Shown piece by piece: positions 40,476-48,365 of a stretch of 64,000 bases of DNA (position 1 is the stretch's first letter; the number at the start of each line of letters is the position of its first letter). Source of the DNA: Nonomuraea polychroma (GTDB lineage: Bacteria > Actinomycetota > Actinomycetes > Streptosporangiales > Streptosporangiaceae); assembly GCF_004011505.1 (NCBI RefSeq), contig NZ_SAUN01000001.1, positions 1,674,001 through 1,738,000 on the forward strand. Reading direction: 5' to 3'. Under the pieces are notes generated by a model, which worked only from the letters and a program-made list of their open reading frames with translations, had not been told where the DNA came from and searched no databases. A program made the translations under genes and the position numbers.

Positions 40476-41995
40476 CTGGTCACCTCGCCGCGGCCCGGGC
40501 GCTCGGCGACGATCGCCTTCCCGAGCTCGCGGCGACCAAGGGCGCGCACCTTGGCTCGAGCGGCCTGATAGGCAGGATCCTCGTAGGGTGGGCTGCCAAG
40601 CCTTGCGGTAGCGTCCGCCGCGGTAGTCACCTCATGGACCGGTGGAGGAGCTGACACACTCGCTGCGGCAACTACGCAGGCCCGCTCACCGGGACTCAAG
40701 GCCCTGGCACGTCGGCGGACGACCTCGGCTGCGATCTCGGTGCAGGCTGCACACGGCTGGCCGGTGTCGAGCCGGTGGTGGTCTTCGCACCGGACGTCGG
40801 GGCAGTGGTAGCCGCGGCGGACGATGGTGATGGCCACTGCGGTGACGTCGGCGATGTCCTCGCGCCACCGCCATGGCTCGGAGCGCCGGCGGATCCGCTC
40901 GGCCAGCTCGGCCGGTGTGCGGATGGCGAGCTCGGCGGCGATCTCGGCCAGCACGCGCCGCTGGCCGAACGCTGGGATGGCTTGGGCCAGCGTCGTCGGC
41001 AGGGCATGGCGATAGAGCTGGGCGGCCTGCCGCGCCGTCGCTGAGTCCCGCGCCGCCCTCGGCATGGCGTGCGTTGGGGAAACTTCTCTTCCTGCTTCGG
41101 GCGCCTGGCCGCCTACGGACTGCAGGTCGCCTGCGGCGGGAGGTCGAGATGCGTCCAGCTGTGATGTCTTATGATCATGTGCCTTCTGTGGACTGCCCGC
41201 ATTTGCGAGGGGTGACTGCCCGGTCTTGCCAGGGGTGAATGCTCTGGGGTGCGAGGGGCTGGTGGTGTGCTGACGGCCTTGTGTGGCATATGTGACAGCC
41301 ACTGTGGCGGCCTCGTCCGGGTCTCGCACGGGGCGTACGAGGAGGCGGCCGCCGCGGCGCTGGGTGACCTCGGTCAGGCCTGCGCGTTCCAGTTCACCGA
41401 GCCTGCGCCGGCCGGTGTCGGCTGAGGCGTCCAGTAGGCTGCCGAGGTGGCCGACGGAGGTCTCCAGCGGCTGGTCAGCGTCCTTGTGGTTGGCCAGCAC
41501 CAGTGCGTACAACCGCCATGCGGCGGGGGAGATGCGCCGATCGGATTCGCTGGAGGCCGACAGCAGATTCAGCGTCCAGGCCGGCACCTCCACGTACGGG
41601 TCGCCGGTCTCGCGGGGCAGCTGTAGCGCAGCGTGCCGGACCGCCCGCTTGGCCCCGAGCGGACGGGAGCGGGCCAGCCACGGCCCGCTTGCGCCGTCAG
41701 CGAGCAGCTGGCGGCGTGCGCTGTCCAAGGTCTTCTCGTTCACGCCCAGCGCGTCGGCCACCCAGCAGCGCCGCGCGTACGCCGGAGCTCGCCCGCCGCC
41801 CAGGGCGCGGGGCATCAGCGTCTCGTACATCGCCCACGCGGCTACCGCCAGGGCATTGTGCGAAGGCGAGCGCAGCAGCGAACGAGGAACCTGCACATGT
41901 CCCTGTGGAAACGATCTGGAGGAAGGCGCGACGCCACCGCCGGGTGTGCGGGTCGACGCCTGATCTTGACACGCCGCGCTGGCGGCCGCCGTCAC
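40472..41995 (-). CDS. Dual winged-helix protein beside the tRNA, possible replication initiator (507 aa)
   Basis: The GTG at 41995 has GGCGGGG upstream; the frame is open to 42097, but that stretch is not protein-like. Two winged-helix regions are seen, at about residues 35-105 (Trp-Val-Ala-Asp-Ala-Leu-Gly-Val-Asn-Glu-Lys-Thr-Leu) and 130-225 (Leu-Gly-Ser-Leu-Leu-Asp-Ala-Ser-Ala-Asp-Thr-Gly). A linker and a C-terminal domain with Cys-Pro-Asp-Val-Arg-Cys follow, with a further Cys pair (Cys-Ala-Ala-Cys) near residue 430, likely zinc-bound. Plasmid Rep proteins often have this layout. A regulator is the alternative. Confidence 0.6.
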   Translation of the reverse strand: MTAAASAACQDQASTRTPGGGVAPSSRSFPQGHVQVPRSLLRSPSHNALAVAAWAMYETLMPRALGGGRAPAYARRCWVADALGVNEKTLDSARRQLLADGASGPWLARSRPLGAKRAVRHAALQLPRETGDPYVEVPAWTLNLLSASSESDRRISPAAWRLYALVLANHKDADQPLETSVGHLGSLLDASADTGRRRLGELERAGLTEVTQRRGGRLLVRPVRDPDEAATVAVTYATQGRQHTTSPSHPRAFTPGKTGQSPLANAGSPQKAHDHKTSQLDASRPPAAGDLQSVGGQAPEAGREVSPTHAMPRAARDSATARQAAQLYRHALPTTLAQAIPAFGQRRVLAEIAAELAIRTPAELAERIRRRSEPWRWREDIADVTAVAITIVRRGYHCPDVRCEDHHRLDTGQPCAACTEIAAEVVRRRARALSPGERACVVAAASVSAPPPVHEVTTAADATARLGSPPYEDPAYQAARAKVRALGRRELGKAIVAERPGRGEVTR

Positions 41996-42161
41996 TTGGC
42001 CCCGCCCACATAAGCGGCGGCCACGGGCGGCGAGATCATTCCGCGTATATTCCGCGAGTGGTGGCACTCGCGGGCCGCGACTGGCACACCGTGGCACACG
42101 CCGAGCGTCGGCGGACAGCCGTTACCGCAGGTCAGACAGGAGTTCGGGCTGGTCTGAAAAG

Positions 42162-42235
42162 TAGGGCGGGTGGGACTTGAACCCACGACCCACGGATTAT
42201 GAGTCCGATGCTCTGACCGGCTGAGCTACCGCCCC
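42162..42235 (-). tRNA. tRNA with anticodon CAT (Met, or Ile2)
   Basis: A complete cloverleaf is readable on the minus strand: a 7-bp acceptor GGGGCGG/CCGCCCT with one G-U pair, D arm GCTC/GAGC, anticodon loop CTCATAA, and T arm GTGGG/CCCAC with TTCAAGT. Position 73 is A, and CCA is not encoded. CAT reads Met, or Ile when the C is modified to lysidine; the elongator Met form is the more likely. Its 3' end faces the accessory region, so it is a plausible integration site for the element. Confidence 0.9.
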
Positions 42236-42490
42236 TGGATTCAGTTGTGTGAAGCACGGCAGGGGTCGAGCCGAGCATGCCGAGCCTCGTGCATGGCTAA
42301 GGCTAGAGCATTTCGATCCCGTTCTGGTGCCCCGCCGGACGGGAGACAAGGTCTCCCGGACATCATTCCATGCTCCGCAACGTTGGTGGACCCCTGCGCC
42401 GATCGTATCCGCTCACTGAGCGCTTGCGGCGCCTGTGCGCCTGGCGCCTCGTCGGGATCTTGAGGCCGATCGGTCGGATGCTCTATAACA

Positions 42491-42502
42491 AGTAGTACTA
42501 CT
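42491..42502. promoter_or_regulatory. Perfect palindrome AGTAGTACTACT upstream of the monooxygenase
   Basis: A 12-bp perfect palindrome lies 28 bases before the GTG of the monooxygenase gene. The shared sequence AGTACTACTTT (42494-42504) recurs at 45276-45286 between the protease and LysR genes. The remaining gap (42236-42490) shows no other feature. Confidence 0.4.
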
Positions 42503-42530
42503 TTATGTAGAGCTAGTCGGGAGGTCGCCG

Positions 42531-43667
42531 GTGCGGGTGCTTGTGGTGGGGGCGGGGATCAGCGGGCTCGCGGCGGCGCGGGGGTTGATCGCCGCGGGGC
42601 ACGAGGTCGTGGTGCTGGAACAGGCGCAAGGGCTGCGTCTCGGGGGTGGGGCCATCACGTTGTGGTGCAACGGTACGGCGATCCTCGGCGATCTCGGCGT
42701 GGGGCTGGAGGGGGCGGGGCAGCGGCTGACGACCTTGTGCCTGCGGACCGCGAGCGGACGCCACGTGCTGGAGTTCGACCTGGAAGCTCTGGCGGAGCGG
42801 TTCGGGTCGGCGGCGCGAGTGATCCCGCGCGGGTCGCTGATCACGCTGCTGGCGAGCGGGCTGCCGGAGGGGACCGTACGGTTCGGCGTGCGGGTCATGG
42901 ATCTGCGGGCCGACGGCGACGGTGTACGGGTGCGGACGGATGAAGGTCAGGAATACAGCGGTGACTTCCTGGTCGGGGCCGACGGGGTGCACTCGCGGGT
43001 ACGCACCCTTGTGCTGGGCGGTGGTCAGGCGGGCCTGACCGGTGCGGCGGTCTGGCAGGGTCTGACGCCGGCTCCGTTCGATCCCGGTTCGACCACGACG
43101 TTGATGGTCGGCCGGCAGGGCGACTTCGGGTTCATGGGCGCGGGCGACGGGCTCATGCAGTGGTTCTTCGACGTGCCGTGGTCGCCGGGCGCGCCGCCGG
43201 AGGACAAGCCGCTGGAGATGCTCCGCCGCCGGTTCGCCGGCTGGGGTGCGCCGGTCGAGCAGGTTCTGGCGTCGCTGGAGGACGGTGACGCCGAGGTGTT
43301 CCCGCACACCCGGCACAAGGTGCCGCGCCGCTGGGGGGACGGGCGGTGCGTGCTGCTCGGGGACGCGGCGCACGGAATGCCGCCCGTCATGGCGCACGGC
43401 ACGAACCAGGCGCTCGAGGACGTGGCGACGCTGGTGGAGTGCCTGGGCACCGTACCCGATCCGCGTGCGGTCGTAGGCGTGTACTCCTCCAGGAGGAGGC
43501 GGCGGGCGGCCCTGGCCTCCACGGTCGCCTCACGCGCCCTCGCGGTGTCCGGCCCCAGGACGGTGATGCAGAGCGAGCACCTCATCCGGATGAACGGTGC
43601 CACACCGCCGCGTCTTGCCACTCGCGGCTTCGGGCTCCTGCTCCGCAGCCTCAGCAATCGGATCTAG
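42531..43667 (+). CDS. FAD-dependent monooxygenase (378 aa)
   Basis: Class A flavoprotein hydroxylase: dinucleotide fold Gly-Ala-Gly-Ile-Ser-Gly at residues 8-13 after a strand, Asp-Gly motif in Val-Gly-Ala-Asp-Gly-Val-His-Ser-Arg near residue 150, and Gly-Asp-Ala-Ala-His-Gly-Met-Pro-Pro near residue 280. The GTG start has a GGGAGG upstream. The length fits aromatic or polyketide hydroxylases that use NAD(P)H and oxygen. No pathway partner is adjacent, so the substrate is unknown. A palindrome upstream suggests local regulation. Confidence 0.9.
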   Translation: MRVLVVGAGISGLAAARGLIAAGHEVVVLEQAQGLRLGGGAITLWCNGTAILGDLGVGLEGAGQRLTTLCLRTASGRHVLEFDLEALAERFGSAARVIPRGSLITLLASGLPEGTVRFGVRVMDLRADGDGVRVRTDEGQEYSGDFLVGADGVHSRVRTLVLGGGQAGLTGAAVWQGLTPAPFDPGSTTTLMVGRQGDFGFMGAGDGLMQWFFDVPWSPGAPPEDKPLEMLRRRFAGWGAPVEQVLASLEDGDAEVFPHTRHKVPRRWGDGRCVLLGDAAHGMPPVMAHGTNQALEDVATLVECLGTVPDPRAVVGVYSSRRRRRAALASTVASRALAVSGPRTVMQSEHLIRMNGATPPRLATRGFGLLLRSLSNRI

Positions 43668-43675
43668 GTAGGCGT

Positions 43676-43712
43676 GGCGAGGCCGGGGCGTGGTCATCGC
43701 CCCGGCCTCGCC
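43676..43712. terminator. Strong bidirectional terminator hairpin
   Basis: GGCGAGGCCGGGGCG pairs perfectly with CGCCCCGGCCTCGCC (15 bp) around a 7-base loop, between the converging stops of the monooxygenase and the protease. It should stop transcription from both sides. Confidence 0.85.
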
Positions 43713-43738
43713 GACCGCTTCTCAGCTGGAGTAAACCG

Positions 43739-45217
43739 TCATGGGCGGCTCAGGCCCAGCGTGTACGAGCCCGACCCGCTGTAAGCGTGCACCCGATACC
43801 GGTAGTAACCGGCGGTGCCGTTGTAGCTGATCGTCTCGTCGGGATTCGGGCTGTCGCCTCTGGCCACCACGGACCATGACGAGCCATTCCACTTCTGGAG
43901 GTACACATCGAAGTCCGCACCGTTCGGACCGTCGAGGCAGGCGGAGTGGGTGCCGGACACCGTCGCCTGGTAGTAGGAGCCGTTCGGCTGGTACGCGCTC
44001 GCGTTCGAGGTCAGCGACCCGCTGTAGGTCTCCTCAAGGCCCTGGCACCCGGTCGGCGGCGGGTCGGTGCCCCCGGCGGTGACCAGGGTCAAGCCGCCCA
44101 CGGAGAGGATCTCGCCCACGGGCTGGAAGTACGTGGTGCCGCCCACGGTGCAGTTGCCCGAGCCGCCAGAGGTCATGCCCTGCGCCTGGTCGCCCGAGAT
44201 GAACGAGCCGCCCGAGTCGCCGCCCTCGGCGCACACCGTGGTACGCGTCAGCCCGGTCACGGTGCCCTCCGGGTAGTTGACGGTGGCGTTGAGCGCGGTC
44301 ACCGTGCCGCAGCGCCACTGCGTGGTCGAGCCGGAGCGGCAGACCGAGCCCTGGGGCTGGGTGACGGTGGCGCCGCGTACCGGGAGGATTCCGGCGCTGT
44401 AGCCGTTCACGACGCCGGGGGCGGTCCACTGTGAGTTGGTGGCGACCCACGCGTAGTCGTTGCCGGGGAAGGACGAGATCTGGACCGTGCCCTGCGCCAC
44501 CCGGTTGTAGCCGGTCGTGGTCACGCCCGTGGCGCCGCAGTGGCCCGCGGTGGTGAAGCCGAGCTGGGTGCCGCGCCTGGCGGCGAAGCCGACGGAGCAG
44601 CGGTAACCCTCCGAGGTGTAGTACGCGTCCCCGCCCCGGATGTCGTAGAACAGGCGCGGTCGCTCGGCCGACGGCTCGACCTTGACGGCCGCCGCGTCCA
44701 CGCCGCTGGCGGTGATCCAGGACTGTGCCGCCGCCGTGTCGTTCGCCGCCACGACGACCGAGTTGTCCTGGGGCGAGATGGCCCAGCTGTGGACGGCGGC
44801 GGGCGGCGCGGTCCGGTCCAAGCTGTCCTTGACGGCGGAGAGCTGGGCCAGCGTCCGCGGCACGATGCGGGCCACGCCGCCCGCGCGGCGGATCTCGGCG
44901 GCGTCGGCCGGGTCGACGCTGGCCACGACGAAGGTGCTCTCGGCGCCTTCGTACCAGATGCCGGCGAAGCGGTCGCCGAGCTTCTTGCGCAGGGCCGGGG
45001 CGGCGGAGTTGCCGCGCGCCTCGTTCGCCAGGCGGTTGATCACCTGGGCTTCGGTGATGCCGAGATCGCGTTCCAGCGCGTCCACCACGCCAGAGGGCGG
45101 CTTCCCGGCAGAAGAACCGGCAGAAGAAACGGTGGAGGAGGATGCGGAGACGGCGGGGGTGGCCGTCACGACTAACGCGCCGATCGCGATCGCGATCAGC
45201 GCCGGGGTGCGAAGCAT
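43739..45217 (-). CDS. Secreted streptogrisin-like serine protease with C-terminal PPC-like domain (492 aa)
   Basis: The ATG has GAGGAG upstream. A signal peptide (residues 1-25) is followed by a pro-domain to about residue 195. The chymotrypsin-fold protease then shows His in Thr-Ala-Gly-His-Cys-Gly, Asp in Gly-Asn-Asp-Tyr-Ala-Trp-Val and Ser in Gly-Gly-Asp-Ser-Gly-Gly. Cys pairs fit family disulfides. The last 110 residues are a beta-rich domain of the prepeptidase C-terminal/carbohydrate-binding type, set off by a Pro linker. It is exported, self-processed and degrades protein outside the cell. Confidence 0.9.
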   Translation of the reverse strand: MLRTPALIAIAIGALVVTATPAVSASSSTVSSAGSSAGKPPSGVVDALERDLGITEAQVINRLANEARGNSAAPALRKKLGDRFAGIWYEGAESTFVVASVDPADAAEIRRAGGVARIVPRTLAQLSAVKDSLDRTAPPAAVHSWAISPQDNSVVVAANDTAAAQSWITASGVDAAAVKVEPSAERPRLFYDIRGGDAYYTSEGYRCSVGFAARRGTQLGFTTAGHCGATGVTTTGYNRVAQGTVQISSFPGNDYAWVATNSQWTAPGVVNGYSAGILPVRGATVTQPQGSVCRSGSTTQWRCGTVTALNATVNYPEGTVTGLTRTTVCAEGGDSGGSFISGDQAQGMTSGGSGNCTVGGTTYFQPVGEILSVGGLTLVTAGGTDPPPTGCQGLEETYSGSLTSNASAYQPNGSYYQATVSGTHSACLDGPNGADFDVYLQKWNGSSWSVVARGDSPNPDETISYNGTAGYYRYRVHAYSGSGSYTLGLSRP

Positions 45218-45301
45218 GATGGTCTCCTCGCTGCTGGGGGTGCCGTCACGGTAACGGCGGACCCAGAAGCGGAGGAGTACTACTTTGCCCCTATCACCGT
45301 G

Positions 45302-46234
45302 TTATGGCGCGGTGCCATATCCCGGATTTCGTACCAGCCAGTCGTGGTAGACCGGGCTCCGGCGTACGGCCTCCTTGTGGGCCTCCTTGGCCTGTGCCAC
45401 CACCCAGGCGGCATCGGGTGCGGTGGGGTGGCGGCCGAGGAGCTGCCGCCAGCGCAGCGGCGCGCCCGCGAGCGGGACCATGACGAGCCCCTGGGCGGCC
45501 TGGTGGGTGGCCTGGCAGAGCACCACGGCGCGGCCGACCTGCGCGAGGTGCGTGCACGTCGACACGTCCGTCTCGTAGATCGTGCCGGGGGTGAACCCGG
45601 CGCGGGCGCACGCCATCGCGAAGCAGTCGGCGAAACAGCCGTCGCCGGGCGTCACCGCCCACTGCTCGCGGGCGAGATCGGCCAGCTCCACCTCCTTCTC
45701 CCTGGCGGCGGGGTGGGCCTCGGCGACCAGGCAGAAGACGGGGTCGAGGCTGATCGTCTCCCACACGAGCGAGCCGGTGGGGGTGCCGGAGTCGCCGCAG
45801 GCGCCCGTCAGCACGTAGTCGAGGCGGCCGAGCTCGACCATGCCGGCCAGCTCGTGTGCCGACCAGGACGTGTACGTGCTGACCTGGCGCTCGGCGGCCA
45901 GCCGGTCGACCAGACCGCCGAGTATCGGCCCGTTGGTGGCGCCGATGCGGAAGCCGGGGGAGGGGGCGTGGGCGAATCGTACGGCCTCCTCCTGCAGTTC
46001 TTTGGCAGCGGGGAGGAGCACCCGTGCCCTGGCGAGCACGAGTTCGCCGAGGCGGGTGGGCCTGGCGCCGTGGCGGTCGCGTTCGAAGAGGGCGCCGCCG
46101 AGCACCCTCTCGATACGCTTGAGCTGGGCGGTCAGGGCCGGTTGTGCCAGCCCGAGTAGGGACGCGGCCTTGCTCACACTTCCCGCGTCCGCGACCGCGC
46201 GGACGATCCTGAGGTGCCTGAGCTCGAGGTCCAT
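45302..46234 (-). CDS. LysR-family transcriptional regulator (310 aa)
   Basis: The N-terminal HTH is typical (Leu-Arg-His-Leu-Arg-Ile-Val, then Ser-Val-Ser-Lys-Ala-Ala-Ser-Leu-Leu-Gly-Leu-Ala-Gln-Pro-Ala-Leu-Thr). It is followed by the linker helix and a two-lobed ligand-binding domain. The ATG at 46234 gives the standard N-terminus; an in-frame start eight codons earlier is less likely. It is divergent from the small 74-aa gene and tail-to-head with the protease. The regulated genes and inducer are unknown. Confidence 0.9.
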   Translation of the reverse strand: MDLELRHLRIVRAVADAGSVSKAASLLGLAQPALTAQLKRIERVLGGALFERDRHGARPTRLGELVLARARVLLPAAKELQEEAVRFAHAPSPGFRIGATNGPILGGLVDRLAAERQVSTYTSWSAHELAGMVELGRLDYVLTGACGDSGTPTGSLVWETISLDPVFCLVAEAHPAAREKEVELADLAREQWAVTPGDGCFADCFAMACARAGFTPGTIYETDVSTCTHLAQVGRAVVLCQATHQAAQGLVMVPLAGAPLRWRQLLGRHPTAPDAAWVVAQAKEAHKEAVRRSPVYHDWLVRNPGYGTAP

Positions 46235-46330
46235 AACGGGAAGGTAAAGCCCGGACATCTTACAGACAATCCCTATATGTCAGGAAATATGACAGATATT
46301 GTCGGGGGACTCTGGGGTAGAGGGAAACCC

Positions 46331-46555
46331 ATGACGACGATGGGAATAGACCCGGCCCAGCTCAGCGACGATGACCTGGTACGCGAGCTGCGTCAGCTGC
46401 ACGCCACGAGGAGCGACACCTTCTTCCACGGCTCCGACGACGCCCTGGCCATGCACACGTCCCGCACCAACGAGCTCGAGTCCGAATACCTCCGCCGGTA
46501 CCCGGATCGTGAGGTCGACCCCTTCAGATTGAGGGAGGGAGCGAGGCAGCGCTGA
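46331..46555 (+). CDS. Small DUF6158-like protein (74 aa)
   Basis: The ATG at 46331 has AGAGGGAAA upstream, and the longer frame lies in the LysR promoter region. The product is helical and charged (Leu-Val-Arg-Glu-Leu-Arg-Gln-Leu-His, later Arg-Thr-Asn-Glu-Leu-Glu-Ser-Glu-Tyr). It matches the small actinomycete family annotated DUF6158, of unknown function. The stop shares a base with the next ATG, so the two genes are translated together. Confidence 0.7.
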   Translation: MTTMGIDPAQLSDDDLVRELRQLHATRSDTFFHGSDDALAMHTSRTNELESEYLRRYPDREVDPFRLREGARQR

Positions 46556-46791
46556 TGTCCGAAGCTCACGATGTGCAGGCGTTGTCGGACGTCGACATCC
46601 ATGTGTACGAGGCCGTGGCGTCCCAAGCCGTGGAGAAGGGCCACGCGGACCTCGACGGGCTGATCCGGGCGTCGGGGATGGCCGAGGAAGACCTGCGCGG
46701 GAGCCTGGCGCGGCTGGTCGGGCACGGGTATGTGGTGCCCAAGGGCGACGGGTACGGGCTGGGGCCGCACACGTTCGAGGTCGAGTACTGA
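46555..46791 (+). CDS. Small winged-helix-like protein (78 aa)
   Basis: The start is fused to the preceding stop (TGATG). The sequence Asp-Leu-Asp-Gly-Leu-Ile-Arg-Ala-Ser-Gly-Met-Ala, a second helix and Val-Gly-His-Gly-Tyr-Val-Val-Pro look like a minimal winged helix. It may be a small DNA-binding protein partnered with the 74-aa protein. Function is not established. Confidence 0.6.
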   Translation: MSEAHDVQALSDVDIHVYEAVASQAVEKGHADLDGLIRASGMAEEDLRGSLARLVGHGYVVPKGDGYGLGPHTFEVEY

Positions 46792-46805
46792 TCGGTCTCT
46801 GGGCG

Positions 46806-47738
46806 TCACACCTCCAGGACCAGCTTGCCGACGAAGTCGCCGCCTTCCATCAGCGCGTGCGCCTTCGCGGCCTCGGCCAGCGGGAACACCCGGTCCACGT
46901 GCGCGGCCAGCCGCCCCTCCGCCACCAGGGCGGCGATCGACTCCAGCGCCGCGTGGTCGGGCTCCACGATGAACACGCCGGAGCGCAGCCCTGCCCGCTC
47001 GTATGCGGCCACGTCCTCGGGCGTCATCCCCGCGGCGCCGATGAACGCGCCCCCGGGCCGCAACACGGGAAGCGACCTGGCCGGATAGTCCTTGCCGACC
47101 ATGTCGAGCACGACGTCCACGTCGGAGACCGCACGGGCGAAGTCCACGGCGGTGTAGTCGATCACCTCGTCCGCCCCCACCCCCTGCACGAACGCGTGCT
47201 TGGCGGCCCGCGCCGTGCCGATCACGTACGCGCCGCGTAGTTTGGCCAGCTGCACGGCCAGGTGGCCGACGCCCCCGGCGGCCCCGTGGACGAGCACCCG
47301 CTGCCCCGCCGTGACCTCCGCGACGTCCTCGAACGCCTGCCAGGCGGTCAGCGCCGGCATCGGCAGCGCCGCGGCCTGCACGTGATCGACCCCGTCCGGC
47401 TTGCGGGCGAACTGCCGCGGCCTGGCCACCACGTACTCGGCGTACGCGCCGGCGTAGAGCGGGAAATCGACCATCCCGAAGACCTCGTCCCCGGGCTTGA
47501 ACCGGCCGACGTACTCGCCGGCCTCCTCGACCACGCCCGAGATGTCCCACCCGGGAGTCAGCGGCAGATCGACGTAGTCGGGCGGGTAGGGGACCCGCCG
47601 CAGCTTCCAGTCGGGCGGGTTGACGCCCGCCGCCCGCACCCGTACGAGCACCTCGTGCGCCTGCGGCACGGGCCGCGCCACCTCGGCGATCTCCAGAACG
47701 TCAGGCTCCCCGAAGGAGCGATAAGTAACAGCACGCAT
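46806..47738 (-). CDS. Zinc-type alcohol dehydrogenase/quinone oxidoreductase-family protein (310 aa)
   Basis: Medium-chain reductase: an N-terminal GroES-like domain with Gly-Trp-Asp-Ile-Ser-Gly, then the NADP-binding Gly-Ala-Ala-Gly-Gly-Val-Gly-His near residue 150. The catalytic-zinc Cys/His ligands of true alcohol dehydrogenases are absent, so it is an NADPH quinone or enone reductase. The start at 47738 gives the family N-terminus Met-Arg-Ala-Val-Thr-Tyr. It has no ribosome site. It is divergent from the HxlR gene, which probably controls it. Confidence 0.9.
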   Translation of the reverse strand: MRAVTYRSFGEPDVLEIAEVARPVPQAHEVLVRVRAAGVNPPDWKLRRVPYPPDYVDLPLTPGWDISGVVEEAGEYVGRFKPGDEVFGMVDFPLYAGAYAEYVVARPRQFARKPDGVDHVQAAALPMPALTAWQAFEDVAEVTAGQRVLVHGAAGGVGHLAVQLAKLRGAYVIGTARAAKHAFVQGVGADEVIDYTAVDFARAVSDVDVVLDMVGKDYPARSLPVLRPGGAFIGAAGMTPEDVAAYERAGLRSGVFIVEPDHAALESIAALVAEGRLAAHVDRVFPLAEAAKAHALMEGGDFVGKLVLEV

Positions 47739-47805
47739 GACACACATGCTGCTGGCCCCTGGTATCCGTTGTGAAGAAGGCACTTGTTTGGTATTCAGGT
47801 ACCTC

Positions 47806-48324
47806 ATGGATACCAGGTTTCCGGATCTCCGGCAGTACGGCGGCGCCGAGGCGTTCCTCCGGGCGTGCAAGCCCAACACGGTTCTCGAGATCTTCACCAG
47901 CAAGTGGACGGGCCTGGTGCTGGGCGCGCTGCTCGACGGCCCCAGGCGCTTCAACGAGCTGCGCAGGATGCTCGACGGCATCACCCAGAAGATGCTCTCC
48001 CAGACCCTGCGCACGCTGGAGCGGGACGGCCTGGTCAGCCGCACGGTCTATCCGACGATCCCGCCGCGGGTGGACTACGCGCTGACCGGCCTCGGCACCA
48101 GCGCCATGGGCGTGTTGCGGGCCATCGGCGCGTGGGCGGGGGAGCACGCCGACGACGTCATCGCCGCGCGCGAGGCGTACGACCAAGAAGGCCCAGGAGC
48201 CGGTCAGATCCGTCTGACCCGGGCCCACACCACGAACGTGCCGCCGAACACCGCCATGACCAGCCCGGTCCACAGGTTCACGGCGCTGCCCAGGACGCCG
48301 GCGATGATGAGGATCACGCCGTAG
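47806..48324 (+). CDS. HxlR-family transcriptional regulator (172 aa)
   Basis: Winged-helix HxlR/MarR-type: Cys26-x-Pro region, [17 protein letters not shown] and [12 protein letters not shown]. Family members are about 110-140 residues. Here the last 45 residues run antisense through a small membrane-protein gene and are not family-like, so the original stop may have been lost. HxlR proteins often respond to electrophiles and control adjacent oxidoreductases, as the divergent gene suggests. Confidence 0.85.
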   Translation: MDTRFPDLRQYGGAEAFLRACKPNTVLEIFTSKWTGLVLGALLDGPRRFNELRRMLDGITQKMLSQTLRTLERDGLVSRTVYPTIPPRVDYALTGLGTSAMGVLRAIGAWAGEHADDVIAAREAYDQEGPGAGQIRLTRAHTTNVPPNTAMTSPVHRFTALPRTPAMMRITP

Positions 48325-48365
48325 ATCAGGAACAGCCCGCCGATCACCATCCGGATGTCACTCAT
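48204..48365 (-). CDS. Small two-helix membrane protein paired with the symporter (53 aa)
   Basis: The ATG overlaps the symporter stop by four bases. The product is two hydrophobic helices (residues about 6-24 and 29-46) joined by a short turn and ending in Arg-Val-Arg-Arg. Such small proteins accompany sodium:solute symporters in actinomycetes and may aid assembly. It is overlapped antisense by the end of the HxlR gene. Confidence 0.75.
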   Translation of the reverse strand: MSDIRMVIGGLFLIYGVILIIAGVLGSAVNLWTGLVMAVFGGTFVVWARVRRI

